This document shows positions 25,917 through 33,369 of a stretch of 64,000 nt of DNA, piece by piece. Every line of letters starts with the position of its first letter. Position 1 is the stretch's first letter. The notes under the pieces were generated by a model. That model did no database searches. It was given only the letters and a program-made list of their open reading frames with translations, and had not been told where the DNA came from. This stretch comes from Streptomyces sp. NBC_01460 (lineage in GTDB: Bacteria; Actinomycetota; Actinomycetes; Streptomycetales; Streptomycetaceae): assembly GCF_036227405.1 (NCBI RefSeq), contig NZ_CP109473.1, positions 7,192,001 through 7,256,000 on the forward strand, in the 5' to 3' direction. The translations under genes were made by a program, and so were the position numbers.

Positions 25917-25930
25917 CTCAGTGCACTGAG
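25917..25930. promoter_or_regulatory. pca operator 1 (perfect 14-bp palindrome)
   Basis: CTCAGTGCACTGAG is a perfect palindrome, 29 bases upstream of the pcaH start. It matches the second site at 25983 in 12 of 14 positions. MarR proteins bind such palindromes, and the divergent MarR gene makes this the likely repressor site for pcaHGBL. Confidence 0.75.
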
Positions 25931-25982
25931 TAAAATGCGATGGTCATGAAGCTACCCAGGGCTTGCTGTTGTGGTCAATACC

Positions 25983-25996
25983 CTCAGTACACTGTG
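25983..25996. promoter_or_regulatory. pca operator 2 (imperfect copy)
   Basis: CTCAGTACACTGTG differs from operator 1 at two bases and lies 66 bases from it, 63 bases before the MarR-gene start. One copy near each promoter suggests that the repressor controls both the catabolic operon and its own gene. Confidence 0.7.
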
Positions 25997-26058
25997 TATC
26001 TTCGGCCGTCCGGCCGAGGTGGCAGGCGGCCTACGGCCGACGGAGAGAGGACGGTGCC

Positions 26059-26526
26059 GTGCAGGCGGTCGACCTGAGCACCCACCCCGGGCACCTGGCC
26101 CGGCGCCTCCAGCAGGCGCACCACCTGCTCTGGAACACGATGGTCTCCCAGGAGATCACCTCGCCCCAGTTCGCCGTCCTCAACGCCCTGACCGCCGAAC
26201 CGGGCCTCGACCAGCGGACGGTGGGGGAGCGGGTCGGCCTCGACCGGTCCACCGTCGCCGAGGTGATCACCCGGCTGCTGCGCAGGGAGCTGCTGGACAA
26301 GGTGCGTGACCCGGGCGACGGGCGCCGCTTCCTGCTCCGCCTCACGGACGAGGGCGCGCGCACCCACCGGCGGCTCGCCCTGCGCACGGTCGGGATGAAC
26401 CAGGTCTTCCTCGGCCCGCTCACACCGGACGAGCAGCAGACGCTCTTCGGTCTGATGCACCGGGTGGCCGATGCCGCCGAGGCCTTCCGGGCGCCGGAGG
26501 AGGCCAGGCCGGCTTCGGGGCGGTGA
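26059..26526 (+). CDS. pcaV: MarR-family repressor of the pca operon (PcaV-like)
   Basis: A 155-residue winged-helix regulator. The HTH lies at about 50-75 (LDQRTVGERVGLDRSTVAEVITRLL) and the wing at KVRDPGDGRRFLLRLTDEG, with MarR dimerisation helices at both ends. In S. coelicolor the divergent MarR protein PcaV represses the pca genes and is released by protocatechuate. The same gene arrangement and the twin palindromes support that role here. The GTG at 26059 is preceded by GGAGAGAGGA (26042-26051). Upstream in-frame codons cross operator 2 and are unlikely to be translated. Confidence 0.88.
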   Translation: MQAVDLSTHPGHLARRLQQAHHLLWNTMVSQEITSPQFAVLNALTAEPGLDQRTVGERVGLDRSTVAEVITRLLRRELLDKVRDPGDGRRFLLRLTDEGARTHRRLALRTVGMNQVFLGPLTPDEQQTLFGLMHRVADAAEAFRAPEEARPASGR

Positions 26527-26536
26527 CCGGGCGCCG

Positions 26537-27289
26537 TCAGGGCGTGCGGATGCCGAACCGCGCGCCCAGGGGGTCGCGGAGCGTGGCGACCCAGGGCCCG
26601 CCCGGCACGCGGGCCGGCGGTGTGATCGGCTCGCCGCCCGCGGTCAGGGCCCGGGCCGCGGTGGCCTCGGCGTCGGACACCACGAAGTAGGGCACCCAGT
26701 GCGGTGGCGTCCCGGCCCGTTCGTCGTCGTCCTGCTCCTTCAGGCCGCCGAAGTCGGCCCCGTCCACGCCCCAGTGGGTGAAGCGCTCCTGGATGTCGGC
26801 GGTCCAGCCGAGGGCGGCCGGGTAGAAGGCGAGGGCGCCCTGCGGGTCCGGGGTGCGGAGCTCCACCCACCCCAGGGCGCCCGGACTGTTGAAGCGCCCC
26901 GCTCCGGGGAAGGCGCGCGCCTGCCAGAGGGAGAACACCGCGCCGGACGGGTCGGCCGCCACGGCGAATCTTCCCTGGTCGAAGATGTCCATCGGCTCCA
27001 TCAGCACCGTGCCGCCCGCGTCACGCACCGCGTCGGCCGAGGCATCCGCGTCCTCGGCGGCGAAGGAGACCGTCCAGGCGGCCGGCCGGCCGGGCTGGTA
27101 GAGGGGGCTGAGGGCCGCGACGGCGTCCTCGTCGACGCGCGCCGTCGTGTATCCGCCCGCCTCGGGCCTCGGATCGGTCTCGCACCGCCAGCCGAAGAGC
27201 CCCGCGTAGTACGCCCGGGCGGCCGGCACGTCCGAGGTGCTGAGCTCGACCCAGCAGGGGCCGCCGGGGACCGGTTCGGTGAGCTTCAT
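26537..27289 (-). CDS. Two-domain VOC (glyoxalase-like) protein
   Basis: A 250-residue protein made of two tandem VOC domains (about 8-125 and 135-250), each with the beta-alpha-beta start (CWVELSTSDVPAARAYYAGLFGW, GWVELRTPDPQGALAFYPAALGW) and the closing 'DPsGa.f.lw' strand. It resembles CFP30B-type hydroxylase-like proteins whose substrate is unknown. The ATG at 27289 has a good GGAGGAAA site. It is convergent with pcaV (10 bases between stops) and not obviously part of the pca pathway. Confidence 0.85.
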   Translation of the reverse strand: MKLTEPVPGGPCWVELSTSDVPAARAYYAGLFGWRCETDPRPEAGGYTTARVDEDAVAALSPLYQPGRPAAWTVSFAAEDADASADAVRDAGGTVLMEPMDIFDQGRFAVAADPSGAVFSLWQARAFPGAGRFNSPGALGWVELRTPDPQGALAFYPAALGWTADIQERFTHWGVDGADFGGLKEQDDDERAGTPPHWVPYFVVSDAEATAARALTAGGEPITPPARVPGGPWVATLRDPLGARFGIRTP

Positions 27290-27409
27290 GCGTTTCCTCC
27301 CGAGGCTGGCAGCCGGAGACGTTCCCGCGCCGCTGTCCAGCACGCTAGGGCCGCGTGTGGACGGCTGCTACCGGAGACGGCCGCTCGGCGCGAAAATGTT
27401 TTACGTGTG

Positions 27410-27421
27410 TAACACCTGTTA
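27410..27421 (+). promoter_or_regulatory. Putative operator at the FUSC-MarR operon promoter
   Basis: TAACACCTGTTA has perfect 5-base arms and lies 10 bases before the GTG start at 27432. TTAACCT within and after it could be a -10 region. There is no Shine-Dalgarno before the GTG, so the transcript may be leaderless. A bound MarR protein, encoded at the end of the operon, would block the promoter. Confidence 0.45.
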
Positions 27422-27431
27422 ACCTAAATGA

Positions 27432-29135
27432 GTGAGTGATACAGCCGTACGACCCCGGAAGTCATCCGTCCACAAACTGCCGGTCACCGGTGTCCTGCGG
27501 CTGAAGAGCCCCGCGGAGATCTGGTACAAGCCCGCGCTGAGCGTGGTGGTCGCCTCCGCCGTCCCGAATCTCCTGCTGTACTCGCTCGACCGCCTCGACC
27601 TCGTCATGTACACGATGGCGGGATCGCTCTGCGCGCTGTACGGGCACAACCTGCCGTACGCCCGCCGGGCCCACACCGTCCTCCGCGTCATCCTCGGGAT
27701 GGCGGCCGGGCTGGCCGTCTCCCTGGTCGTCGCCTCGCTCACCGGCTCGACGGCCGTGCTGATCGCCGTCGGAGCCCTGCTCGCCGCCGTGCAGAAGACC
27801 TTCTGCGACGCGACCCGCATCGGCCCGCCCGGGAACGTGATCTTCGCCTTCGTCACCTCGGCCGCCCTCTTCGCCCCGCAGGAGCTCGGGCAGGTACCGG
27901 GCCACATGGCCCTGATGCTGGCCGCGGGTGCCTTCTCCTGGCTGGTCACCGCCGGCCCGGCCCTCCGGCGCAGGGAGGGGCCCGAGCGCCTCGCCACCGC
28001 CCGCGCGCTCGACGCCGCCGCGGCGTACGCGGCGGATCCCGGCCCCCGGACCCGCCACGCGGCGGCGGCGGCGGTCCAGGGCGCCTGGCAGTCCCTGCTG
28101 GCCGCCGGGCGCCCCACCCCCGCACGGCAAGCGCTCGAACGGCTGGTCGTCCACGCCGAGCGCGCCCTCGCCACCACCACGGCCGGCGGGCACCTCGGCG
28201 GCGCCGGCCCCGAGGAGCTGCGCGGATGGGCGGCGAGGACCCGGGGCCGCGGTCCCGTCCCCGGCCCTCCGCCCGTTCCCGGCACGGTCGAGCAGCTCTT
28301 CGGGATCGACGCCGAACGGGCCGGACAGCGGATGCGGCGAGGGCGTCGAGAAGCCCGGCGCAGGCTGCTGTGCGCGCTCGCCCCCGGCTCCCCGGTGCTG
28401 CCGGTCGCCGTCCGTACGCTCGTCGGCTGCGCCCTCGCCGGCTACGTGTCCTCGGCGCTCGGTGTCGGCCACCCGTACTGGGCCGTCGTCACCGCGGCCT
28501 CCGTCTACCAGCCCAATCTCAGCCTCTCGTGGAGCCGGGGGCTGCAGCGGACGGTGGGCAACCTTCTCGGTGTGCTGGTCTTCGCGGCCGTCATCCCGCT
28601 CGCCCGGGTCAGCCCGCTCGTCCTCGTGCTGTGCGTCCTCCTCTTCAACTTCGCCGCCGAGGCTTTGATCACCCGCAACTACTGGCTCGGCTCCGTCGCC
28701 GTCACCCCGATGGCCCTGCTGATCCTGGAGTTCGGCGGGTTCCAGCCCGCCGGGCAACTCGTTGCGGACCGCGCCCTGGACACCCTCGTGGGCGTCGCGG
28801 TGGGCCTCCTCGCCGTGGTCGCGGTCACCAACCGCCGGGCGTCCGGCCTCGTGGAACGGGCCCTCGCCGCGGCGTGGGACGCCCGCGAGAGTGCGGAGCG
28901 GTCGGTCGCCGACCCGGCCGCCGACCCCCAGGCCCTCGAAGCGGCACGCAGGCGGCTCACGGCTGCCCTCGTCGAGCTGCGCGACGCCGGCGACGTCGCG
29001 TCGGGCGAATGGTGGCAGCGCGCCCTGCCCGAGGAAGAGTTGCTCGCAACTGAGCAGGCAGGACACCGTACGCTCGCGGCGACAGCACAACGGCAGGGGC
29101 TGATCACCCTGCCCCCGGCGAACGGAGCGGTGTGA
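27432..29135 (+). CDS. FUSC-family membrane protein (putative aromatic/drug exporter)
   Basis: A 567-residue protein with two hydrophobic blocks of about five to six helices (about 28-175 and 320-465). They are separated by a cytosolic Ala/Arg-rich region and followed by a helical C-terminal domain. The second block contains GVGHPYWAVVTAASVYQPNLSLSWSRGLQRTVGNLLG, the fusaric-acid-resistance (FUSC) signature also found in AaeB-type aromatic carboxylate exporters. Its stop overlaps the following MarR gene by four bases (GTGA), a common pairing for inducible efflux. The substrate is unknown, though the nearby pca operon makes an aromatic acid worth considering. Confidence 0.85.
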   Translation: MSDTAVRPRKSSVHKLPVTGVLRLKSPAEIWYKPALSVVVASAVPNLLLYSLDRLDLVMYTMAGSLCALYGHNLPYARRAHTVLRVILGMAAGLAVSLVVASLTGSTAVLIAVGALLAAVQKTFCDATRIGPPGNVIFAFVTSAALFAPQELGQVPGHMALMLAAGAFSWLVTAGPALRRREGPERLATARALDAAAAYAADPGPRTRHAAAAAVQGAWQSLLAAGRPTPARQALERLVVHAERALATTTAGGHLGGAGPEELRGWAARTRGRGPVPGPPPVPGTVEQLFGIDAERAGQRMRRGRREARRRLLCALAPGSPVLPVAVRTLVGCALAGYVSSALGVGHPYWAVVTAASVYQPNLSLSWSRGLQRTVGNLLGVLVFAAVIPLARVSPLVLVLCVLLFNFAAEALITRNYWLGSVAVTPMALLILEFGGFQPAGQLVADRALDTLVGVAVGLLAVVAVTNRRASGLVERALAAAWDARESAERSVADPAADPQALEAARRRLTAALVELRDAGDVASGEWWQRALPEEELLATEQAGHRTLAATAQRQGLITLPPANGAV

Positions 29136-29638
29136 CCGACGACATCGTGGCCTCGGTGGTACGGCAGTGGCAGGCCGTCAACCCGGGTCTTGACACCGGA
29201 CCGATGGAGCTCATCGGCCGCATCAACCGCTGTGCGGCCCTCCTCCAGCAGGCGGAGGACGCGCCCCTGCGGGCCGCCGGTCTGACCCGTGCCGAGTTCG
29301 ATCTGCTCGGCGCGATGCGGCGCACGGACCGTGAGCTCACCCCGGGCGAGCTGGCCCGCGAGACCTTCTCGTCCGGAGCCGCCGTCACGAAGCGGCTGCG
29401 CGTGCTGCAGGAGGCCGGTCTGATCGGGCGTCGCAGCGACGACAGGGACCGCAGGGTCGCCCACGTGGGGCTGACGGAGGCCGGACGGGCCCTGGTCGAC
29501 CGTCTGCTGCCCGAACAGCTCGCCTACGAGAGGTCGGTGCTCTCCGGGCTCGACGAGGAGACGCGCAGCGGGCTCAGCGGACAGCTCGGCGAACTGCTGG
29601 TGCAGCTGGAGGGCAGGCTCGGCGGCGGCCGCCGCTGA
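29132..29638 (+). CDS. MarR-family transcriptional regulator
   Basis: A 168-residue regulator. The winged helix (about 55-115) has GLTRAEFDLLGAMRR, the recognition region LARETFSSGAAVTKRLRVLQEAGLI and the wing SDDRDRRVAHVGLTEAG. It is translationally coupled to the FUSC gene and probably controls the operon from the palindrome at 27410. The ligand is probably a substrate of the transporter. Confidence 0.87.
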   Translation: MTDDIVASVVRQWQAVNPGLDTGPMELIGRINRCAALLQQAEDAPLRAAGLTRAEFDLLGAMRRTDRELTPGELARETFSSGAAVTKRLRVLQEAGLIGRRSDDRDRRVAHVGLTEAGRALVDRLLPEQLAYERSVLSGLDEETRSGLSGQLGELLVQLEGRLGGGRR

Positions 29639-29700
29639 CGAGCCGCCCGCGTGGTGGGGCTTCCATAGGCCCGGCGGCCGCGGAGCTCACCGACTGTGAG

Positions 29701-29731
29701 GGTGTCGCGGGCCGAGGGTGCCCGCGACATC
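29701..29731 (+). terminator. Hairpin terminator after the FUSC-MarR operon
   Basis: Arms at 29701-29712 (GGTGTCGCGGGC) and 29720-29731 (GCCCGCGACATC) pair over 12 bases with one G-U pair around a 7-base loop. It lies 62 bases after the MarR stop. Confidence 0.6.
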
Positions 29732-29967
29732 CGGATGCGGGAGCCCGGCGTTGCGAGGGCGGAGTCTCCGTGAAGACCGGGCCGGAGCCTTCGCACATCC
29801 GTCCGTCGCTCTGGAATGTGCTCCTTTCGATCCGATTCGATCGCATGTGCCCTTGTCCCGCTCTGAGGTGCGTGGGTATTCGTATGCGTTGATGATTTTC
29901 GCTTACATGTTCCTGTTATCCAGCGTATTCGCTGGAAATCCGCCTCTCCTGGTGGCCATGTGCGGCT

Positions 29968-29998
29968 CCTCCCTGTCCCGCACAGCAGGACAGGGAGG
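29968..29998 (+). terminator. Orphan intrinsic-terminator-like hairpin
   Basis: Perfect 11-base arms CCTCCCTGTCC (29968-29978) and GGACAGGGAGG (29988-29998) enclose a 9-base loop, followed by TCTACTTTCTCC. No gene upstream needs it, since the MarR operon already has its own hairpin 240 bases earlier. It may end a small RNA or attenuate a long conservon leader. Confidence 0.5.
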
Positions 29999-30180
29999 TC
30001 TACTTTCTCCTGATTTCCCCATGTCGTCACTCCCTGCGCATGCTCGACGGCGGTGAGTGCGAAAACTGGCGAGTGTATTACTGCCGACGGGCTCGCGCAG
30101 GGGGTTGGGCGAATATGCCGAGGCACTGTTCTGATCTGGTTAGGCTCACGCGCAGTGAAGTCGAGTTGAGATGAATCAGG

Positions 30181-30217
30181 GCACTTGTTCATACCTGTCC
30201 GCGCAAGTGCGTATACC
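30181..30217 (+). promoter_or_regulatory. Putative conservon promoter with inverted repeat
   Basis: GCACTTG (30181-30187) and CAAGTGC (30204-30210) form a perfect 7-base inverted repeat with a 16-base spacer. It is followed at once by GTATACC, a plausible -10 box about 30 bases before the cvnA ATG. TTCATA at 30188-30193 lies 17 bases from it as a weak -35. Confidence 0.4.
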
Positions 30218-30244
30218 TCCCGAATCAACCGCCAGAGGGTTTAG

Positions 30245-31924
30245 ATGGTCCGTGTTGAATCACCGCCGACCAACAGAGACGTCCCCGTAGTCCGCGCCGC
30301 GCTCCTGCCCGTCGTGCTGATGGCCGGTGCCACGGCCGCCGGCGCCGTGCCGTTCACCGGGGCCACACGGGCGGCAGTCGTCTGGTGCGGTGCGATCGCC
30401 ACAGTCGTGGTCGCCGCGCTCACCGTCGTGCTGAACCGCCGGCGCCGGGCGATGCGCGTCCAGCGAGCCGAGTACGAACAGCGCATCGCCTTCCTGGAGC
30501 GGCGCATCGCCTCGTACGACCAGGAGACCGAGCGGCTCAGCAAGGAACTCCTGCCCGCCGCCATCCGCCGGCTGCGCGCCAGCAACTCGCCGCAGGAGGT
30601 GATGCGCGACGTCGTCGACGCCGACGAGTCGTACCGCGACCTCCCCAAGGCGCAACGCGCACTGGTCCTCCAGGTCCTCGACATCATCGACAACGAGGAG
30701 GCCATGCGTGACTCCGCGCAGCGCGCCTTCGTCAGCGTCGCGCGCCGGGTCCAGGCCATCGTCCACCGACAGGCCAGTGAGCTCCGGGAGATGGAGGACC
30801 ACCACGGCCGCAACCCCGACGTCTTCGACGACCTGCTCCGCATCGACCACGGCACGGCGCTGATCGGGCGTCTCGCCGACTCCATCGCCGTACTCGGCGG
30901 TGCCCGCCCGAGCCGCCAGTGGCCCAAGGCCGTACCGCTGTTCAGCGTGCTGCGCGGAGCGATGTCCCGGATCCTCGAGTACCAGCGCGTGGACCTGCAC
31001 TCGATCGCGAAGGTCGCCATCGTCGGCACCGCGGTCGAACCGCTCATCCACGCCTGCGCCGAGCTCCTCGACAACGCGACGCGCTACTCGCCGCCCCAGA
31101 CCCGGGTGCACGTCACCGCGGTCGAGGTGCAGACGGGCATCGCCATCGAGATCGAGGACGGCGGCGTCAGCCTCAGCGAGGAGGCCCGGGTGCGGGCCGA
31201 GAACATGCTCGCCCAGGCCCAGGCCGGCATCAACATGAACGACCTCGGGGAGTCCCCGCGCCTCGGTATGGCCGTGGTCGGCCGGCTCGCCCGCATGTAC
31301 CAACTCCAGGTCTCCCTGAGGCAGTCCGCCTACGGAGGTGTCCGCGCGGTGCTCATCGTGCCGCGCGACATGATCACCACCGGCCCCGCACCGGGCATCG
31401 CGCACGGCATCGGCGCCACCTCGCGTCCGCAGAGCTCGCTCGACATGTCGCAGATGCAGCACGTCGTGCCGCCCCGCGGCAAGCACAAGGCGCGGCACGA
31501 CGCGACCGGGCCCGTCCCGTCGCTCGCGTCCTCCGCCCCTGCCCCCGCCCCCGCCAAGGCCCCGGCTCCGGCGGCGTCCGCCGCGCGGCCCGGGCCCGCG
31601 GCGTCGGCGATGGGTGGCGGCGACGACGAGATCGTCGTCACCGAGTGGACCGAGGGCGGACTCCCGCAGCGCCGCAGCAGGGGGCGCGCACCCCTCGGTT
31701 CGCACAACCTCCCGCAGCAGTCGGCGCCGGCCGCGGAGCCCGCCGCACGCAACGGGCACAACGGGCACGGCGGGCACGGCGGGCACGGCGGGCACGGCGG
31801 AGGCGACACGCCACCGCCCGGTCTCTGGCTGGAGGCCTTCACCCAGGCCGTCAACGGTGTGCCCAAGGAGCCCAGGAACGACTCGGAGTCTGACGACGCG
31901 TGGGACAAGGGAGACGAGAAGTGA
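30245..31924 (+). CDS. cvnA: CvnA: conservon sensor kinase-like protein
   Basis: A 559-residue membrane protein, first in a conservon. Two transmembrane helices lie near residues 17-37 and 43-63, then a coiled-coil linker (about 68-100), a helical region with a pseudo-H box (RIDHGTALIGRLADSIAVLGG), and a HATPase domain with N-box ACAELLDNATRYSPP, EDGGVSL and LGMAVVGRLA. Conserved autophosphorylation histidine context is weak, as in other CvnA proteins, which are thought to act through CvnB/CvnD rather than a response regulator. The last 200 residues are disordered, Ala/Pro-rich, with Gly-His tandem repeats. Its stop overlaps cvnB (GTGA). Confidence 0.9.
   Translation: MVRVESPPTNRDVPVVRAALLPVVLMAGATAAGAVPFTGATRAAVVWCGAIATVVVAALTVVLNRRRRAMRVQRAEYEQRIAFLERRIASYDQETERLSKELLPAAIRRLRASNSPQEVMRDVVDADESYRDLPKAQRALVLQVLDIIDNEEAMRDSAQRAFVSVARRVQAIVHRQASELREMEDHHGRNPDVFDDLLRIDHGTALIGRLADSIAVLGGARPSRQWPKAVPLFSVLRGAMSRILEYQRVDLHSIAKVAIVGTAVEPLIHACAELLDNATRYSPPQTRVHVTAVEVQTGIAIEIEDGGVSLSEEARVRAENMLAQAQAGINMNDLGESPRLGMAVVGRLARMYQLQVSLRQSAYGGVRAVLIVPRDMITTGPAPGIAHGIGATSRPQSSLDMSQMQHVVPPRGKHKARHDATGPVPSLASSAPAPAPAKAPAPAASAARPGPAASAMGGGDDEIVVTEWTEGGLPQRRSRGRAPLGSHNLPQQSAPAAEPAARNGHNGHGGHGGHGGHGGGDTPPPGLWLEAFTQAVNGVPKEPRNDSESDDAWDKGDEK
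31751..31795 (+). repeat. Nine-base tandem repeat inside cvnA
   Basis: Five consecutive 9-base units (two AACGGGCAC, three GGCGGGCAC) encode a run of Asn/Gly-Gly-His triplets in the disordered tail of CvnA. Such a tract can change length by slippage in steps of three residues and may bind metal. Confidence 0.85.
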
Positions 31925-32328
31925 TCCAGCAGCGGGGAAACATGGACTGGATGCTCAAGGAACTGGCCGACGACGTACCGAGCATCCACCAGATCGTGGT
32001 GCTCTCCGCCGACGGCCTCCGCATCGCCCGGCACGGCGGTGACCCCGACGTCGCCGACCGTCTGGCCGCCGCCTGTGCGGGGCTGCAGAGCCTCGCCGCG
32101 GCCGTCGCCACCGAGATCCCGTACAGCGACGGCCTGATGAAGCTCGTCGTCATCGAGGTCACCGGCGGGTTCTTCTACCTGATGGCGGCGGGCACCGGCG
32201 CCTACCTCGCGGTCCTGGCCGGCGAGACGGTCGACGCCGGGCTGGTGGGCGCCCGCATGCGCGACATGGTCGTGCGGATCGGCGCGCACCTGACGAGCCC
32301 TCCGCGCCATGACGGGCAGGCCGGATGA
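31921..32328 (+). CDS. cvnB: CvnB: roadblock/LC7 domain protein
   Basis: A 135-residue roadblock/LC7 protein (LKELADDVPSIHQIVVLSADGLRIA at the start, GGFFYLMAAGTGAYLAVLAG in the core). In conservons CvnB is part of a membrane complex with CvnA, CvnC and the GTPase CvnD, by analogy to MglB-like GTPase-activating proteins. GTG at 31921 overlaps the cvnA stop; an internal ATG at 31942 is an alternative. Its own stop overlaps cvnC by ATGA. Confidence 0.92.
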   Translation: MIQQRGNMDWMLKELADDVPSIHQIVVLSADGLRIARHGGDPDVADRLAAACAGLQSLAAAVATEIPYSDGLMKLVVIEVTGGFFYLMAAGTGAYLAVLAGETVDAGLVGARMRDMVVRIGAHLTSPPRHDGQAG

Positions 32329-32693
32329 GTCCTCCCCGACGAGAACGCCGAAAGGCCGAACCGGCGTTGAGCGACCCGGAACGGCTCTACGTGATCACCG
32401 GCGCGCCCGACGGGGAACGAGCGGCACTCGACCTCGTCACGATGGTGGTGGCGCAGGCCGAGCCGTCGCCCACGGTCCAGCCCGAGCAGGCCGCGATCCT
32501 GCGGCTCTGCAAGGCACCGTTGTCCGTCGCCGAGATCTCGGCCTATCTGAGCCTGCCCTTCAGCGTGGTCACCTCGCTCCTGACAGAACTCCTGGCGACC
32601 GAACTGATCGAATCGCGCGCGCCCATCGTCCGCGCCGCGCTCCCGGACCGGTCCCTCCTCGAAGCGGTGATGCATGGACTTCAGAAGCTCTGA
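32325..32693 (+). CDS. cvnC: CvnC: DUF742 protein
   Basis: A 122-residue DUF742 protein with a winged-helix-like core (EQAAILRLCKAPLSVAEISAYLSLPFSVVTSLLTELLATELIESR). Always found between the roadblock and GTPase genes of conservons, it is thought to bind CvnB or CvnD. Whether it binds DNA is untested as far as I know. It overlaps both neighbours: ATGA with cvnB, and 20 bases with cvnD. Confidence 0.92.
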   Translation: MSPPRRERRKAEPALSDPERLYVITGAPDGERAALDLVTMVVAQAEPSPTVQPEQAAILRLCKAPLSVAEISAYLSLPFSVVTSLLTELLATELIESRAPIVRAALPDRSLLEAVMHGLQKL

Positions 32694-33288
32694 CACGATC
32701 ACGGGCCCCCGCACCGAGGACGTCCTTCCCAGCACGGCCACGGCCGCGGTGAAGGTCGTCGTCGTCGGCGGGTTCGGGGTCGGCAAGACGACCATGGTCG
32801 GCTCGGTGAGCGAGATCCGGCCCCTGACGACCGAAGAGACCATGACCCAGGCCGGTGTCGGCGTGGACGACACGGTGGGTGTGGAGACCAAGACCGCCAC
32901 CACCGTCGCCATGGACTTCGGCCGGATCAGCCTCAGCGAGGAACTGATCCTCTATCTGTTCGGCACCCCGGGCCAGGAACGCTTCTGGTTCCTGTGGAAC
33001 GGACTGTTCGAAGGAGCGCTCGGGGCCGTCGTCCTCATCGACACCCGTCGGCTCCAGGTCAGCTTCGACGTCATCGGAAGGCTGGAGGAGCGCGGCGTGC
33101 CGTTCGTCGTCGCGGTCAACACCTTCCCCGACGCACCGCACCACCCCGTCGAGGCCCTGCGCAGCGCACTGGACCTGCCGGACGAGGTGCCGATGATCGA
33201 CTGCGACGCCCGGCTGCGCGCGTCCAGCCGCGATGTGCTGATGACCCTGATGCGTTACCTGCACCGCCTTGCCGTGCCGCTCACCTGA
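32674..33288 (+). CDS. cvnD: CvnD: conservon GTPase
   Basis: A 204-residue small GTPase. The P-loop is GGFGVGKTT (about 32-40), and the switch II region is LFGTPGQERFWFLWNG, with Gly in place of the usual Asp of DxxG. The base-recognition loop is AVNTFPDAP instead of NKxD, which is usual for this bacterial MglA/Rab-like family. It presumably switches between the membrane complex and the cytosol. It begins inside the end of cvnC. Confidence 0.92.
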   Translation: MDFRSSDTITGPRTEDVLPSTATAAVKVVVVGGFGVGKTTMVGSVSEIRPLTTEETMTQAGVGVDDTVGVETKTATTVAMDFGRISLSEELILYLFGTPGQERFWFLWNGLFEGALGAVVLIDTRRLQVSFDVIGRLEERGVPFVVAVNTFPDAPHHPVEALRSALDLPDEVPMIDCDARLRASSRDVLMTLMRYLHRLAVPLT

Positions 33289-33369
33289 CGACGGCACACC
33301 CCCTGCCGGTGAACGGGCCTTGTCCCCCACGCGCCCGGTCCCGGAACGTCTTGATTTCATGGAGCCACT

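Larger units (their letters stand above)
29639..30244. other. 606-base non-coding region before the conservon
   Basis: No open frame here has Streptomyces-like third-position GC. The region holds a terminator for the MarR operon (29701-29731), a second hairpin with a pyrimidine-rich tail (29968-29998) not assignable to any upstream gene, and the presumed cvnA promoter near 30181-30217. Bases 29810-30240 are clearly less GC-rich than their surroundings. A short hydrophobic reading frame starting near 29892 uses TTA, ATT and GTA codons and is unlikely to be a normal gene. Confidence 0.6.

Noticed and set aside
29892..30056. A short hydrophobic peptide frame (MIFAYMFLLSSVFAG...)
   Set aside because: Codon use (TTA, ATT, GTA) is unlike the neighbours, there is no ribosome-binding site, and it runs through the orphan hairpin.
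31751..31795. CRISPR-like or mobile-element repeat
   Set aside because: The units are 9 bases, without spacers, inside a coding frame; it is a simple coding tandem repeat.
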